Source: Paradesertivirga sp965650335 (GTDB lineage Bacteria > Bacteroidota > Bacteroidia > Sphingobacteriales > Sphingobacteriaceae). From it: a stretch of DNA of 64,000 bases. The translations under genes and the position numbers were made by a program. The first letter of the stretch is position 1; every line of letters starts with the position of its first letter. This document shows positions 36,821-45,201 of this stretch, piece by piece. The notes below the pieces were generated by a model. The model was not told the origin of the DNA. It searched no databases and saw only the letters and a list, made by a program, of their open reading frames with translations. The DNA lies in NCBI GenBank assembly GCA_965650335.1, contig CBFGOI010000001.1, positions 54,971 through 118,970 on the forward strand, written 5' to 3'.

Positions 36821-36940
36821 GATTTGCAAATCAAGGAATGTGCAAATGTGCAGATTTCGACAAAACGTCTAAAGCATCATGCTTCTACACAATTAATAAC
36901 ACGTATGCAAAGGCATTTGCACATTTAAAATTTGCAAATC
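36821..36940. repeat. Word-repeat element after murQ
   Basis: Self-palindrome GATTTGCAAATC (36821-36832) followed by AATGTGCAAATG (36837-36848), whose exact inverse CATTTGCACATT is at 36914-36925, and a second TTTGCAAATC at 36931-36940. It is a same-class repeat to the era-der element, with different words. Confidence 0.6.
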
Positions 36941-36954
36941 CGCACATTTGAATT

Positions 36955-37521
36955 ATGCACGAAATAGAACCTTTTTATCGGTGGCGGGATGATTATATAG
37001 CGGCAGAGGATGAGCGCTCGCCGTTTTATGAAACGGAATACAGTGAGTTTGAATTCGATAAAAAGATTTACAACTATTACATCCATCCGCAGTGGGACTC
37101 CTTTGGCTCCCAAACCTTGTACATTAAAGCGCTCTTTGTCGATTATGATCGGCAGTATGCCATTATAGAATTCATTGGCGAGTGGAACGATGCTATTTAC
37201 AACGATATCATGCTCCTTAAAAGAGAAATTCTCGAACTGATGATTGATGAAGGCATAAACAAGTTCATTTTAGTGGGCGAGAATATTCTAAACTTTCACT
37301 CTTCGGATGACTTGTATTATGAGGAATGGTTTCAGGATGTAGAAGATGGCTGGATTGCGGGAGTTAACTTCAGAGAACACGTAATTGATGAATTTAAAAG
37401 CAGCAATATTGATTATTACATCAATTTTGGCGGAGAGCTTGATAATATATCGTGGAGATCTCTTAAACCCGTGCAATTCTTTAAAAAGGTTGAAGAACAG
37501 CTGGTTAAGCGCCTGAGTTAG
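36955..37521 (+). CDS. Conserved hypothetical protein
   Basis: 188 residues, strongly acidic and rich in Tyr/Trp (FYRWRDDYIAAEDER, IEFIGEWNDAIYND), with no signal peptide, membrane helix or motif I can assign; probably cytoplasmic alpha/beta. It lies between murQ and the Bax-inhibitor gene on the same strand. I recall similar proteins only from related genera and cannot suggest a function. Confidence 0.75.
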   Translation: MHEIEPFYRWRDDYIAAEDERSPFYETEYSEFEFDKKIYNYYIHPQWDSFGSQTLYIKALFVDYDRQYAIIEFIGEWNDAIYNDIMLLKREILELMIDEGINKFILVGENILNFHSSDDLYYEEWFQDVEDGWIAGVNFREHVIDEFKSSNIDYYINFGGELDNISWRSLKPVQFFKKVEEQLVKRLS

Positions 37522-37637
37522 TATTTTTTTGATCTCTTTATCAAAGCCTGTTTCACTTACCCATAAAAGTATTGAAAAAAATACGTTTTTGGAATAATCC
37601 AATACAAAGCATACTTTTATGAAAATACTCATTAATA

Positions 37638-38372
37638 ATGTCAGATCAAAACACCTTTAACCTGAATGAAAATCCTGTTATTCAAACAGGGGCAGGAATC
37701 ACATCCCGCAACTTTTTACCGAATGTTTTTATTTGGATGTTTGTAGCGCTTGGTATATCTGCAGCGTCAACATATTTCTTTTCAACCGACACGTACTTAT
37801 TAAGTTGGCTGGTCGACTTCGAAACAGGAAGCATAACAACATTGGGTACCATTGCAAGATTTGCACCTTTAGCCTTTGTACTCATCTTATCATTCGGAAT
37901 GAATAGACTGTCATTCCCTATAGTGGCTCTCCTGTACATACTTTTCGCCGTGGTTATGGGAGTTAGCATAAGCTTTAACTTAATGATTTATACTGCCGGC
38001 TCAGTTGTTGGCGCCTTTCTATCCGCTTCGGTTTTATTCGGAGCAATGGCAGTTGCCGGCTACACCACCAATATCGACCTCACCAAATTTGGTTCGATCT
38101 TAATGATGTTCCTCCTTGGAATTATAATTGCCAGTGTGGTAAACATCTTCTTAGGAAGTTCGCAACTAGATTATATCATAAGCTTTATTGGAGTTGCAGT
38201 ATTTATCGGTCTTACTGCTTACGATGTTCAACGCTTGAAACGTATTGGAGCTGGAATTGAATATGGCGATGCATCTGCCAATAAAATGGTAATTATGGGC
38301 GCCTTATCTTTATACCTCGACTTTATAAACCTGTTCTTAATGCTTTTACGTTTATTCGGAAGCAGAAAATAA
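37638..38372 (+). CDS. Bax inhibitor-1/YccA family membrane protein
   Basis: 244 residues with seven predicted membrane helices and the family C-terminal region ITAYDVQRLKRIG followed by YLDFINLFLMLLRLFG. Members are pH-gated calcium-leak channels or partners of FtsH; the role in this group is unknown. A strong terminator follows. Confidence 0.93.
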   Translation: MSDQNTFNLNENPVIQTGAGITSRNFLPNVFIWMFVALGISAASTYFFSTDTYLLSWLVDFETGSITTLGTIARFAPLAFVLILSFGMNRLSFPIVALLYILFAVVMGVSISFNLMIYTAGSVVGAFLSASVLFGAMAVAGYTTNIDLTKFGSILMMFLLGIIIASVVNIFLGSSQLDYIISFIGVAVFIGLTAYDVQRLKRIGAGIEYGDASANKMVIMGALSLYLDFINLFLMLLRLFGSRK

Positions 38373-38395
38373 AAGGTCGTCTGAAAATTCAAGCC

Positions 38396-38440
38396 AAAGG
38401 GATGCAGGAGAACGGAATAGTTCATACCTGCATCCCTTTT
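38396..38440 (+). terminator. Rho-independent terminator after Bax-inhibitor gene
   Basis: The arms AAAGGGATGCAGG and CCTGCATCCCTTT (13 bases, perfect) are followed by TATTATT. It insulates the metH promoter. Confidence 0.85.
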
Positions 38441-38444
38441 ATTA

Positions 38445-38476
38445 TTTGCATTTTACCAAATTTTCTTGCATTTTTG
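38445..38476 (+). promoter_or_regulatory. Candidate Bacteroidetes-type promoter of metH
   Basis: TTTG at 38445-38448 and CATTTTTG at 38469-38476 (consensus TAnnTTTG with one mismatch), 20 bases apart. This would start transcription about where the riboswitch begins. Confidence 0.45.
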
Positions 38477-38481
38477 CAGTG

Positions 38482-38588
38482 CTTATTCAGAAAGACGGAG
38501 GGATTAGACCCTGCGAAGTCTTAGCAACCTGTGCTTACAAGGTGCTAAATTCTAACTGATTCCATACTTAGGGATGAAGAAAGATAAG
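38482..38588 (+). ncRNA. SAM-I (S-box) riboswitch upstream of metH
   Basis: The closing stem is CTTAT/ATAAG. The conserved core includes ACGGAGGGATT, ACCCTGCGAAGTCT and TTAGCAACCTG, followed by the P3/P4 hairpins. This is the class-I S-adenosylmethionine sensor. It lies 136 bases upstream of metH and would shut the methionine operon when SAM is high. The expression platform is not a clear terminator: the 38589-38723 segment has a short AAGCCTCTTGACAGATT stretch and the direct repeat ATACTTGATACTA, but no hairpin with a U-run. Control may therefore be translational. Confidence 0.9.
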
Positions 38589-38723
38589 TGAATGTCAAAG
38601 CCGGATACCGACTTTTCAAAAATAAGCTTGTTAAAAGTATGGAGTGTAAAATAGCATCTATCAAGAAAAGCCTCTTGACAGATTAGATCTTTATACTTGA
38701 TACTAAATACTTGATACTATTTC

Positions 38724-41700
38724 ATGAGCATTAGAGAAGAATTAAAGAAACGAATTTTAGTTATAGACGGAGCAATGGGTACAATGATCCAGCGCTACCA
38801 GTTAACAGAAGAAGATTTTCGCGGCGAACGTTTTAAAGATCACCCCTGCGATGTCCGCGGAAATAACGATCTTTTAAACATTACCCGTCCGGATATTATC
38901 AAGGCTATTCATGCAGAATATTTAAGCGCTGGCGCCGATATAATTGAAACGAATACATTCAGCACACAGCGCATTTCGATGGCAGACTACCAGATGGAAG
39001 ATCTTTCATATGAAATGAGCTTTGAAGGTGCACGCATTGCAAAAGAAGTTGCCGCAGAATTCACGCTTAAAAATCCAGATAAACCGCGTTTTGTTGCCGG
39101 CGCTCTCGGACCAACAACTAAAATGGCGTCTATGTCGCCTGATGTGAACGATCCGGGATATCGTGCCGTAACTTTTGATGAATTAGTTAACGCGTATTAT
39201 GAGCAGATCAAAGGGTTAATTGACGGTGGCGCAGATGTACTTTTATTCGAAACGATTACCGATACGCTGATAACTAAAGCTGCCTTATTCGCTGCAAAGA
39301 ATTACGAAAACGAGATCGGTCGCAAGATTGAGATCATGATTTCTGGTACCATTACAGATGCCAGTGGCCGCACGCTTTCCGGACAAACAGTGGAAGCATT
39401 CTTGAACTCTTTATCTCACGCAAACCTTTTAAGTATCGGTCTAAACTGTGCTCTTGGTGCTAAAGATATGCGTCCTCACATCGAAGAACTTTCTCAGAAG
39501 GCCTCTTGTTATATTTCAGCATATCCAAATGCTGGGTTACCGAACGAGTTTGGTGCGTATGATGAAGTCCCCCACGAAACGGCCCATTTGGTTGAAGATT
39601 TTATCCAAAACGGATTTGTCAATATTGTTGGCGGATGTTGTGGAACAACTCCTGAGCATATTAAATGCATCGCCGAAAAGGCAGCTAAATATCCCCCAAG
39701 AGTTCCTGTGGAACCTAAGCCATATTTGCGCTTAAGCGGATTGGAGCCGGTTACCTTAACTCCGGAAACCAATTTTGTTAATATCGGCGAGCGTACTAAC
39801 GTTACCGGATCTCCTAAGTTTTCAAAACTGATACTGGGTGGAGATTTTGAAGGTGCTTTAACTGTAGCTCGTCAGCAGGTTGAAGGCGGCGCCCAAATCA
39901 TCGATGTAAATATGGATGAAGGGATGCTTGATTCTGAAGCGGCAATGACCAAATTCCTCAATCTCATCGCCTCTGAACCAGATATTGCAAAACTCCCTAT
40001 CATGGTCGATTCCTCTAAATGGAGCGTGATCGAAACCGGATTGAAATGCCTGCAGGGGAAAGGGGTTGTAAACTCAATATCGCTTAAAGAAGGCGAAGAA
40101 AAGTTTAAAGAATATGCCCGAAAAATAAAACAATACGGTGCAGCTGTAGTAGTAATGGCATTCGACGAAGACGGTCAGGCCGATTCATTCGAACGCAGAA
40201 TTGAGATCTGTAAAAAATCCTATGATATCTTAGTGAACGAAGTGGAATTTCTTCCGCAGGATATCATTTTCGATCCTAATATCTTAACGGTTGCCACCGG
40301 ATTAGAAGAGCATAACAATTATGCTGTTGATTTTATCAACGCAACCCGCTGGATTAAGGAAAATCTGCCCTTAGCGAAAGTAAGTGGTGGTGTAAGTAAT
40401 ATTTCATTCTCCTTTAGGGGAAATAACACAGTTCGCGAAGCCATGCACTCAGCCTTCCTGTATCATGCTATTAAAGCAGGTTTGGATATGGGTATTGTGA
40501 ATGCGGGTATGCTTGAGGTTTACGAAGAAATTCCTAAAGATCTTTTAGAACTAGTTGAAGATGTCCTTTTGAACCGTCGCCCGGATGCAACAGAACGGTT
40601 GGTTGAATTCGCTGATACCATAAAAACTAAAGGCAAAATTGTAGTAAAAGATGAAGAATGGCGTAAAGAAAGCGTTGAAAGTCGACTTTCGCATTCGCTT
40701 GTAAAAGGTATCATCGATTATTTGGATGATGATGTTGAAGAAGCTCGGCAAAAATACGACAAGCCCCTCGAGGTGATTGAAGGTCCATTAATGGACGGCA
40801 TGGGCATTGTAGGCGACTTGTTTGGGCAGGGTAAAATGTTTTTGCCACAGGTGGTGAAATCTGCCCGGGTAATGAAAAAGGCAGTAGCTTATCTTTTGCC
40901 TTTTATTGAAGAAGAGAAACGCACGAATGTTAACAGCAATCAGCGTAAAAATGCCGGAAAAGTTTTGCTGGCAACGGTGAAAGGCGATGTGCATGATATC
41001 GGAAAAAACATTGTGGGTGTGGTATTGGCATGTAATAACTTCGAAGTGATCGACCTAGGAGTGATGGTTCCGGCGCAAAAGATCATCGAAGAAGCAAAAA
41101 AACACAATGTCGATATTATTGGCTTGAGCGGACTAATCACCCCCTCATTAGATGAAATGGTGCATTTTGCCAAAGAGATGGAACGCCAGGAATTCAAAAT
41201 TCCTTTGATCATCGGCGGGGCCACTACCTCGCGTATACATGCGGCAGTGAAAGTTGCACCAAATTATTCTGGCCCTATGGTTCACGTACTTGATGCATCC
41301 CGTAGCGTGACCGTCTGCAGTACTTTAATGAGCGACGAAAATCGCGATGAGTATATTAACCAGATCCGCGGAGAATATGATAAAGCTCGTGAGGCCCACT
41401 TAAATAAACGTTCGGAAAAGCACTTCAAATCGATCGAAGAAGCTCGTCTGAATAAATTTCAAATCAATCTGGATGGCTCAGTGCCTGCAAAACCTGCATT
41501 TTTAGGAACTAAGGTTTTTGATAATTATCCGCTGGAGGAGCTGGTTCCTTATATCGACTGGACCCCTTTCTTCCATACCTGGGAGTTAAGAGGCAGTTAT
41601 CCGCGAATTTTTGAAGATAAATTTGTAGGTGATGAAGCCAAAAAGCTCTTCAACGACGCTCAGGAACTGTTGAAGAAAATTATCGACGAAAAACTACTTA

Positions 41701-42434
41701 CAGCAAAAGGAGTGATCGGTTTTTGGCCGGCTAATTCTGTTGGAGATGATATTGTACTTCAAGTTGAAGGTGATAGGTTGAATGTTGAAGGAAGCTCGCA
41801 ACCCACAACCCACAACCCACAACAAGTTACTATTCACACGCTGCGTCAGCAAGTTGAAAAAGCTGCCGGCGAACCGTATTATGCCCTGTCGGATTTTGTG
41901 GCACCTAAAGAAACAGGTATTCAGGATTACTTCGGTGGCTTTGCAGTTACCACAGGTATTGGATGCGACGAACTGGTGGCTCAGTATGAAGCCGATCATG
42001 ATGATTACAACAGCATCATGGTTAAAGCTCTGGCAGATCGCCTGGCGGAAGCTTTCGCTGAAAAAATGCACGAACTTGTAAGAAAAGAATATTGGGCATA
42101 TGCCAAAGATGAGAGTTTAAGCAATGAAGAGCTTATAAAAGAAAAATATGTTGGTATCCGCCCGGCTCCAGGGTATCCTGCTTGTCCGGACCACACTGAA
42201 AAGGAAACTCTCTTTAGAATATTAGATGCTGAAAACACAACCGGTATAAAACTTACCGAAAGCTTTGCCATGTATCCTACAGCAGCTGTAAGCGGCTTTT
42301 ATTTCGCACACCCTGATTCCCGCTACTTCGGTTTAGGTAAAATCGCCAAAGATCAGGTAGTAGATTACGCCAAGCGCAAAAACATGGATCTGGAAGTGGT
42401 GGAACGATGGCTAAGCCCGAATTTGGGATATTAA
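38724..42434 (+). CDS. metH: Cobalamin-dependent methionine synthase
   Basis: 1236 residues, all modules present. Homocysteine domain (1-330) with zinc Cys residues in GLNCALG and GGCCGTTPEH; methyltetrahydrofolate domain (about 345-620); B12 cap and B12-binding domains (about 640-890) with the His ligand in GDVHDIGKN; and the AdoMet reactivation domain (about 900-1236) with RPAPGYPACPDHTEK. It transfers a methyl group from methyltetrahydrofolate to homocysteine. Oddly, between GDDIVLQ and HTLRQQ there is a ~16-residue insertion (VEGDRLNVEGSSQPTTHNPQ). It is encoded by a repeat of the word ACAACCC, as found in nearby intergenic DNA. It forms an operon with metF. Confidence 0.97.
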   Translation: MSIREELKKRILVIDGAMGTMIQRYQLTEEDFRGERFKDHPCDVRGNNDLLNITRPDIIKAIHAEYLSAGADIIETNTFSTQRISMADYQMEDLSYEMSFEGARIAKEVAAEFTLKNPDKPRFVAGALGPTTKMASMSPDVNDPGYRAVTFDELVNAYYEQIKGLIDGGADVLLFETITDTLITKAALFAAKNYENEIGRKIEIMISGTITDASGRTLSGQTVEAFLNSLSHANLLSIGLNCALGAKDMRPHIEELSQKASCYISAYPNAGLPNEFGAYDEVPHETAHLVEDFIQNGFVNIVGGCCGTTPEHIKCIAEKAAKYPPRVPVEPKPYLRLSGLEPVTLTPETNFVNIGERTNVTGSPKFSKLILGGDFEGALTVARQQVEGGAQIIDVNMDEGMLDSEAAMTKFLNLIASEPDIAKLPIMVDSSKWSVIETGLKCLQGKGVVNSISLKEGEEKFKEYARKIKQYGAAVVVMAFDEDGQADSFERRIEICKKSYDILVNEVEFLPQDIIFDPNILTVATGLEEHNNYAVDFINATRWIKENLPLAKVSGGVSNISFSFRGNNTVREAMHSAFLYHAIKAGLDMGIVNAGMLEVYEEIPKDLLELVEDVLLNRRPDATERLVEFADTIKTKGKIVVKDEEWRKESVESRLSHSLVKGIIDYLDDDVEEARQKYDKPLEVIEGPLMDGMGIVGDLFGQGKMFLPQVVKSARVMKKAVAYLLPFIEEEKRTNVNSNQRKNAGKVLLATVKGDVHDIGKNIVGVVLACNNFEVIDLGVMVPAQKIIEEAKKHNVDIIGLSGLITPSLDEMVHFAKEMERQEFKIPLIIGGATTSRIHAAVKVAPNYSGPMVHVLDASRSVTVCSTLMSDENRDEYINQIRGEYDKAREAHLNKRSEKHFKSIEEARLNKFQINLDGSVPAKPAFLGTKVFDNYPLEELVPYIDWTPFFHTWELRGSYPRIFEDKFVGDEAKKLFNDAQELLKKIIDEKLLTAKGVIGFWPANSVGDDIVLQVEGDRLNVEGSSQPTTHNPQQVTIHTLRQQVEKAAGEPYYALSDFVAPKETGIQDYFGGFAVTTGIGCDELVAQYEADHDDYNSIMVKALADRLAEAFAEKMHELVRKEYWAYAKDESLSNEELIKEKYVGIRPAPGYPACPDHTEKETLFRILDAENTTGIKLTESFAMYPTAAVSGFYFAHPDSRYFGLGKIAKDQVVDYAKRKNMDLEVVERWLSPNLGY
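41799..41823 (+). repeat. CAACCCA tandem word inside metH
   Basis: Three tandem CAACCCA units plus CAAC within the coding sequence, translated as QPTTHNPQQ. Related words (AACCCAGAAC, GTTCTGGGTTG) flank the S23-type gene just downstream, so an intergenic repeat seems to have entered the coding frame. Confidence 0.65.
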
Positions 42435-42437
42435 TAG

Positions 42438-42451
42438 TTCTGGGTTGGAGG
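42438..42451. repeat. Left arm of inverted repeat around S23-type gene
   Basis: TTCTGGGTTGGAGG starts four bases after the metH stop. Its inverse, CCTTCAACCCAGAA at 42841-42854, differs at one position. The arms enclose the four-helix-bundle gene. Confidence 0.6.
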
Positions 42452-42471
42452 TTATAAGTTGTAAGACATAG

Positions 42472-42873
42472 ATGGCTGATTATAAAAAGTATACTAATTT
42501 GGATGTATGGAAAGAAGCCAGACTTCTGGTAACTGAAATATATACGATTAGTAAAAACTTTCCGAAAGACGAGCAATTTGGACTGACCACCCAACTAAGA
42601 AGATGCGCGATTTCAATACCATCAAACATCGCCGAAGGATGTGGCAGAAACCACAAAAAAGATAGTATTCAATTTTTTTATATTGCACGGGGCTCCTTAT
42701 ATGAAGCGGAAACTCAATTGTATGTAAGCTTTGACTTAAAATACCTTTTAGAATCCGACCTTAACAATGTTTTAATAAAATTAGAAACTGTAAGAAAGTT
42801 ATTGAATGGCTTAATCAGATACTACAACTCTGAATCCAGTCCTTCAACCCAGAACACACAACCTGCAACTTAA
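42472..42873 (+). CDS. Four-helix-bundle protein (S23/IVP-type, TIGR02436-like)
   Basis: 133 residues with the family motifs LDVWKEARLL, FPKDEQFGLTTQLRR and SIPSNIAEGCGR, then a long helical C-terminal half. The function of stand-alone members is unknown; relatives are inserted in 23S rRNA genes or act as Avd in retroelements. It lies inside the metH-metF operon, and its stop overlaps the metF start (TAATG), so metF translation is probably coupled to it. The last ~12 residues (SPSTQNTQPAT) are encoded by the flanking repeat, not by the family core. Confidence 0.88.
   Translation: MADYKKYTNLDVWKEARLLVTEIYTISKNFPKDEQFGLTTQLRRCAISIPSNIAEGCGRNHKKDSIQFFYIARGSLYEAETQLYVSFDLKYLLESDLNNVLIKLETVRKLLNGLIRYYNSESSPSTQNTQPAT
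42841..42854. repeat. Right arm of inverted repeat, within 3' end of S23-type gene
   Basis: CCTTCAACCCAGAA, the inverse partner of 42438-42451 with one mismatch. It is translated as part of the S23-type protein tail. Confidence 0.6.
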
Positions 42874-43826
42874 TGAAAATCACCGAACACATAAAAAACT
42901 CAAACGGAAAGACTCTTTTTTCCTTTGAACTTCTTCCTCCTGTAAAAGGGCAACGTATTCAAAATATTTATGATGCGATAGATCCTTTGATGGAGTTCAA
43001 GCCACCTTTTATTGATGTAACTTACCATCGCGAGGATTTTATTTATAAACAGCATCCCAACGGCCTCTTGGAGCAAGTATCGTATCGTAAGCGTCCGGGT
43101 ACTGTAGCAATTTGTGCGGCCATTATCAACCGTTATAAAGTTGATGCAGTACCTCATTTAATTTGCGGTGGGTTTACTAAAGAAGAAACGGAAAACGCAT
43201 TGATTGATCTTCAATTTCTTGGGATTGACAATGTGCTGGTTTTAAGAGGTGATGCTCGCAAGGGCGATGCCGGATTTATTCCAACACCAGGCGGACATGC
43301 TTTTGCGAGTGATTTACTTGATCAGGTGGTAAACCTGAACAGGGGAAAATACCTTCACGATCATAATGAAGCAAATAAATCGGATTTCTGTATCGGAGTA
43401 GCGGCATATCCTGAGAAACATTTTGAAGCCCCTAATATGAAAACCGACTTCGATTATCTTAAAATGAAAATCGATATGGGTGCCGATTTCATTGTTACCC
43501 AAATGTTTTTTGACAATCAAAAGTACTTCGACTTTGTAAACCTTTGTCGCGAGAATGGAATTAATGTTCCGATTATACCGGGATTGAAGCCTATAACTTC
43601 TTCAAAACAATTGGTTAGTCTTCCCAAGATTTTCCATTTGGATTTACCTGAAGATCTGACTAAAGCAATAACCAGCTGTTCGTCTGAAAAAGATGTTAAG
43701 GAAGTTGGGATTGAATTTATGATTGAGCAGTGCAAGGAGCTTATTAAGTTTGGAGCGCCCGTATTGCACTTTTATACGATGAGTAATCCGGGACCGACTA
43801 AGAGAATTGCGGAGGCGATATTTTAG
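42873..43826 (+). CDS. metF: Methylenetetrahydrofolate reductase
   Basis: 317 residues, TIM-barrel MTHFR. N-terminal FSFELLPPVKG with the catalytic Glu, then FIDVTYHRED, DNVLVLRGDARKGD, FIVTQMFFDN and PIIPGLKPI. It makes the 5-methyl-THF used by the neighbouring MetH, which fits the riboswitch-led operon. The ATG overlaps the preceding stop. Confidence 0.96.
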   Translation: MKITEHIKNSNGKTLFSFELLPPVKGQRIQNIYDAIDPLMEFKPPFIDVTYHREDFIYKQHPNGLLEQVSYRKRPGTVAICAAIINRYKVDAVPHLICGGFTKEETENALIDLQFLGIDNVLVLRGDARKGDAGFIPTPGGHAFASDLLDQVVNLNRGKYLHDHNEANKSDFCIGVAAYPEKHFEAPNMKTDFDYLKMKIDMGADFIVTQMFFDNQKYFDFVNLCRENGINVPIIPGLKPITSSKQLVSLPKIFHLDLPEDLTKAITSCSSEKDVKEVGIEFMIEQCKELIKFGAPVLHFYTMSNPGPTKRIAEAIF

Positions 43827-43831
43827 GTACT

Positions 43832-43865
43832 TAGTCATCCGATGACTGAAGTCATTGGATGACTA
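43832..43865. repeat. 16-base-pair palindrome between convergent metF and HAD genes
   Basis: The arms TAGTCATCCGATGACT and AGTCATTGGATGACTA (one G-T mismatch) are two bases apart. It is built of the repeated word GATGACT. It may serve as a bidirectional terminator or be a REP-type element. Confidence 0.6.
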
Positions 43866-43886
43866 TTCTAGAATGAACTTTCTTGA

Positions 43887-44498
43887 TTATCTTAACTCAA
43901 CCCGTCTCTTTACTAAATCCCCCCTTAATTCTTCAGAATTTTTAAAATGAATACTTTCAATGCCCAGGTCCCTTGCGGCCTTGACATTCCTTAAATTATC
44001 ATCAATAAACAAAACTTGTTCTGCCTGCAACTGATAACGCTCTAAAATTAGCTGATAAAATAAAGGATCAGGTTTCCGCATCTTTTCCGCACCCGACACA
44101 ACAATACCATCGAACCAGTTTAGAAAGTCGTATTTCTGTTGTGCAATTGGAAAAGTTTCGGCCGACCAGTTTGTAAGGGCATAGGTTTTATACTTACCCC
44201 CGGCTTTTATTTCTTTAAATATCTCGACGGCTCCCTCGATAGATCCACCCAGCATTTCTTCCCAACGACTGTAATATGCTCGGATACTTTCTGCATGCTC
44301 GGGAAATTGTTTAACAAGCAATTCGGTTCCTTCTTTTAAAGTACGGCCCGCATCCTGTTCTTCATTCCATTCTCCGGTACATATCGTATCCAGGAATTGC
44401 CGCATCTCCGACTCATTCCCAAAGATTTTACTGAAAAGGTATTCAGGTTTCCAATCAATTAAGACTCCTCCTAAGTCAAAAATAATAGCAGTAATCAT
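43887..44498 (-). CDS. HAD-superfamily phosphatase (YihX-like)
   Basis: 203 residues. Motif I is FDLGGVLIDW (nucleophile Asp, second position Gly as in YihX-type enzymes), motif II ALTNWS, and motif IV FIDDNLRNV. A helical cap lies between residues 15 and 85. It is probably a sugar-phosphate phosphatase; the substrate is unknown. It lies three bases downstream of the PIN-toxin gene. Confidence 0.9.
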   Translation of the reverse strand: MITAIIFDLGGVLIDWKPEYLFSKIFGNESEMRQFLDTICTGEWNEEQDAGRTLKEGTELLVKQFPEHAESIRAYYSRWEEMLGGSIEGAVEIFKEIKAGGKYKTYALTNWSAETFPIAQQKYDFLNWFDGIVVSGAEKMRKPDPLFYQLILERYQLQAEQVLFIDDNLRNVKAARDLGIESIHFKNSEELRGDLVKRRVELR

Positions 44499-44501
44499 GT
44501 C

Positions 44502-44924
44502 TTAATCGGGAAATTCCTGCAGGAATTGTGCTGGTGTATAAATTGGTAAAATAGGAATAGCAGATTTGATTAACTCTTTATCCAGTGAAATAAAATAATC
44601 TATTTTGTGATGCAAAGCGGTATAATATTGTAAGGCATCTTCGATATCTGTCATCTGGGAATTGACTGCATTTATCGTTATTTCATGATTACAATCGACA
44701 ACTCTAACACTCTTCAATAAGTCCAGCACAATATTCTTAACCACGCTTTTATCATAATATTTAGGGAGAATATACGCAATAATATGCACGATGGAAGGTG
44801 TGATGAAGGCTTTACAGTTGCCAGACGATATTCTTTCGAATATCTTTTTTGAATCAGAATAGTTTTCCCTTCTTAATAGAAGATCTAAACAAACATTCGC
44901 ATCAAGAAAAAGTTTAAAAACCAT
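44502..44924 (-). CDS. PIN-domain toxin (VapC-like ribonuclease)
   Basis: 140 residues. The acidic residues of a PIN nuclease can be seen: D8 in FLDANV, the central IEDALQYYTAL, and C-terminal FISLDKE. It overlaps the preceding antitoxin gene by 11 bases. The pair forms a type II module placed after the threonine operon on the same strand. Confidence 0.88.
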   Translation of the reverse strand: MVFKLFLDANVCLDLLLRRENYSDSKKIFERISSGNCKAFITPSIVHIIAYILPKYYDKSVVKNIVLDLLKSVRVVDCNHEITINAVNSQMTDIEDALQYYTALHHKIDYFISLDKELIKSAIPILPIYTPAQFLQEFPD

Positions 44925-45162
44925 ATTTTGATGCTTGCTCTTCGAAATACTGTTTTTTTAAATCCGTATCAGGGTTTATTTCAGGCTTTGGCAAACTCTC
45001 TATTAGCTCAATAAGGCTATTCTTCTTTTTAGATGGCTTTTCAACTACTCGTTTAAAATACTCTTCAACCAATTCTGAAACACTGGTATGCTTTTCTTCA
45101 GCGTAAGCTTTTATCTTATATACAAGCTTTTCATCAATAGATAGATTAATCTTAGCTTTCAT
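44914..45162 (-). CDS. Ribbon-helix-helix antitoxin of the PIN module
   Basis: 82 residues. The N-terminal KINLSIDEKLVYKIKAYAEEKHTSVSELVEEYF is a ribbon-helix-helix DNA-binding segment (DUF6364-like); the charged C-terminus would wrap the toxin. It is the first gene of the pair, with a dyad just upstream that could be its operator. Confidence 0.85.
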   Translation of the reverse strand: MKAKINLSIDEKLVYKIKAYAEEKHTSVSELVEEYFKRVVEKPSKKKNSLIELIESLPKPEINPDTDLKKQYFEEQASKYGF

Positions 45163-45172
45163 AAATCAAATA

Positions 45173-45197
45173 TACGCATAAAAATAATTTAGGCGTA
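45173..45197. promoter_or_regulatory. Dyad upstream of PIN/RHH module
   Basis: TACGC and GCGTA, 15 bases apart, are in the 39-base gap between thrC and the antitoxin start. This is a plausible autoregulatory operator, although the arms are short. Confidence 0.35.
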
Positions 45198-45201
45198 CGA
45201 A

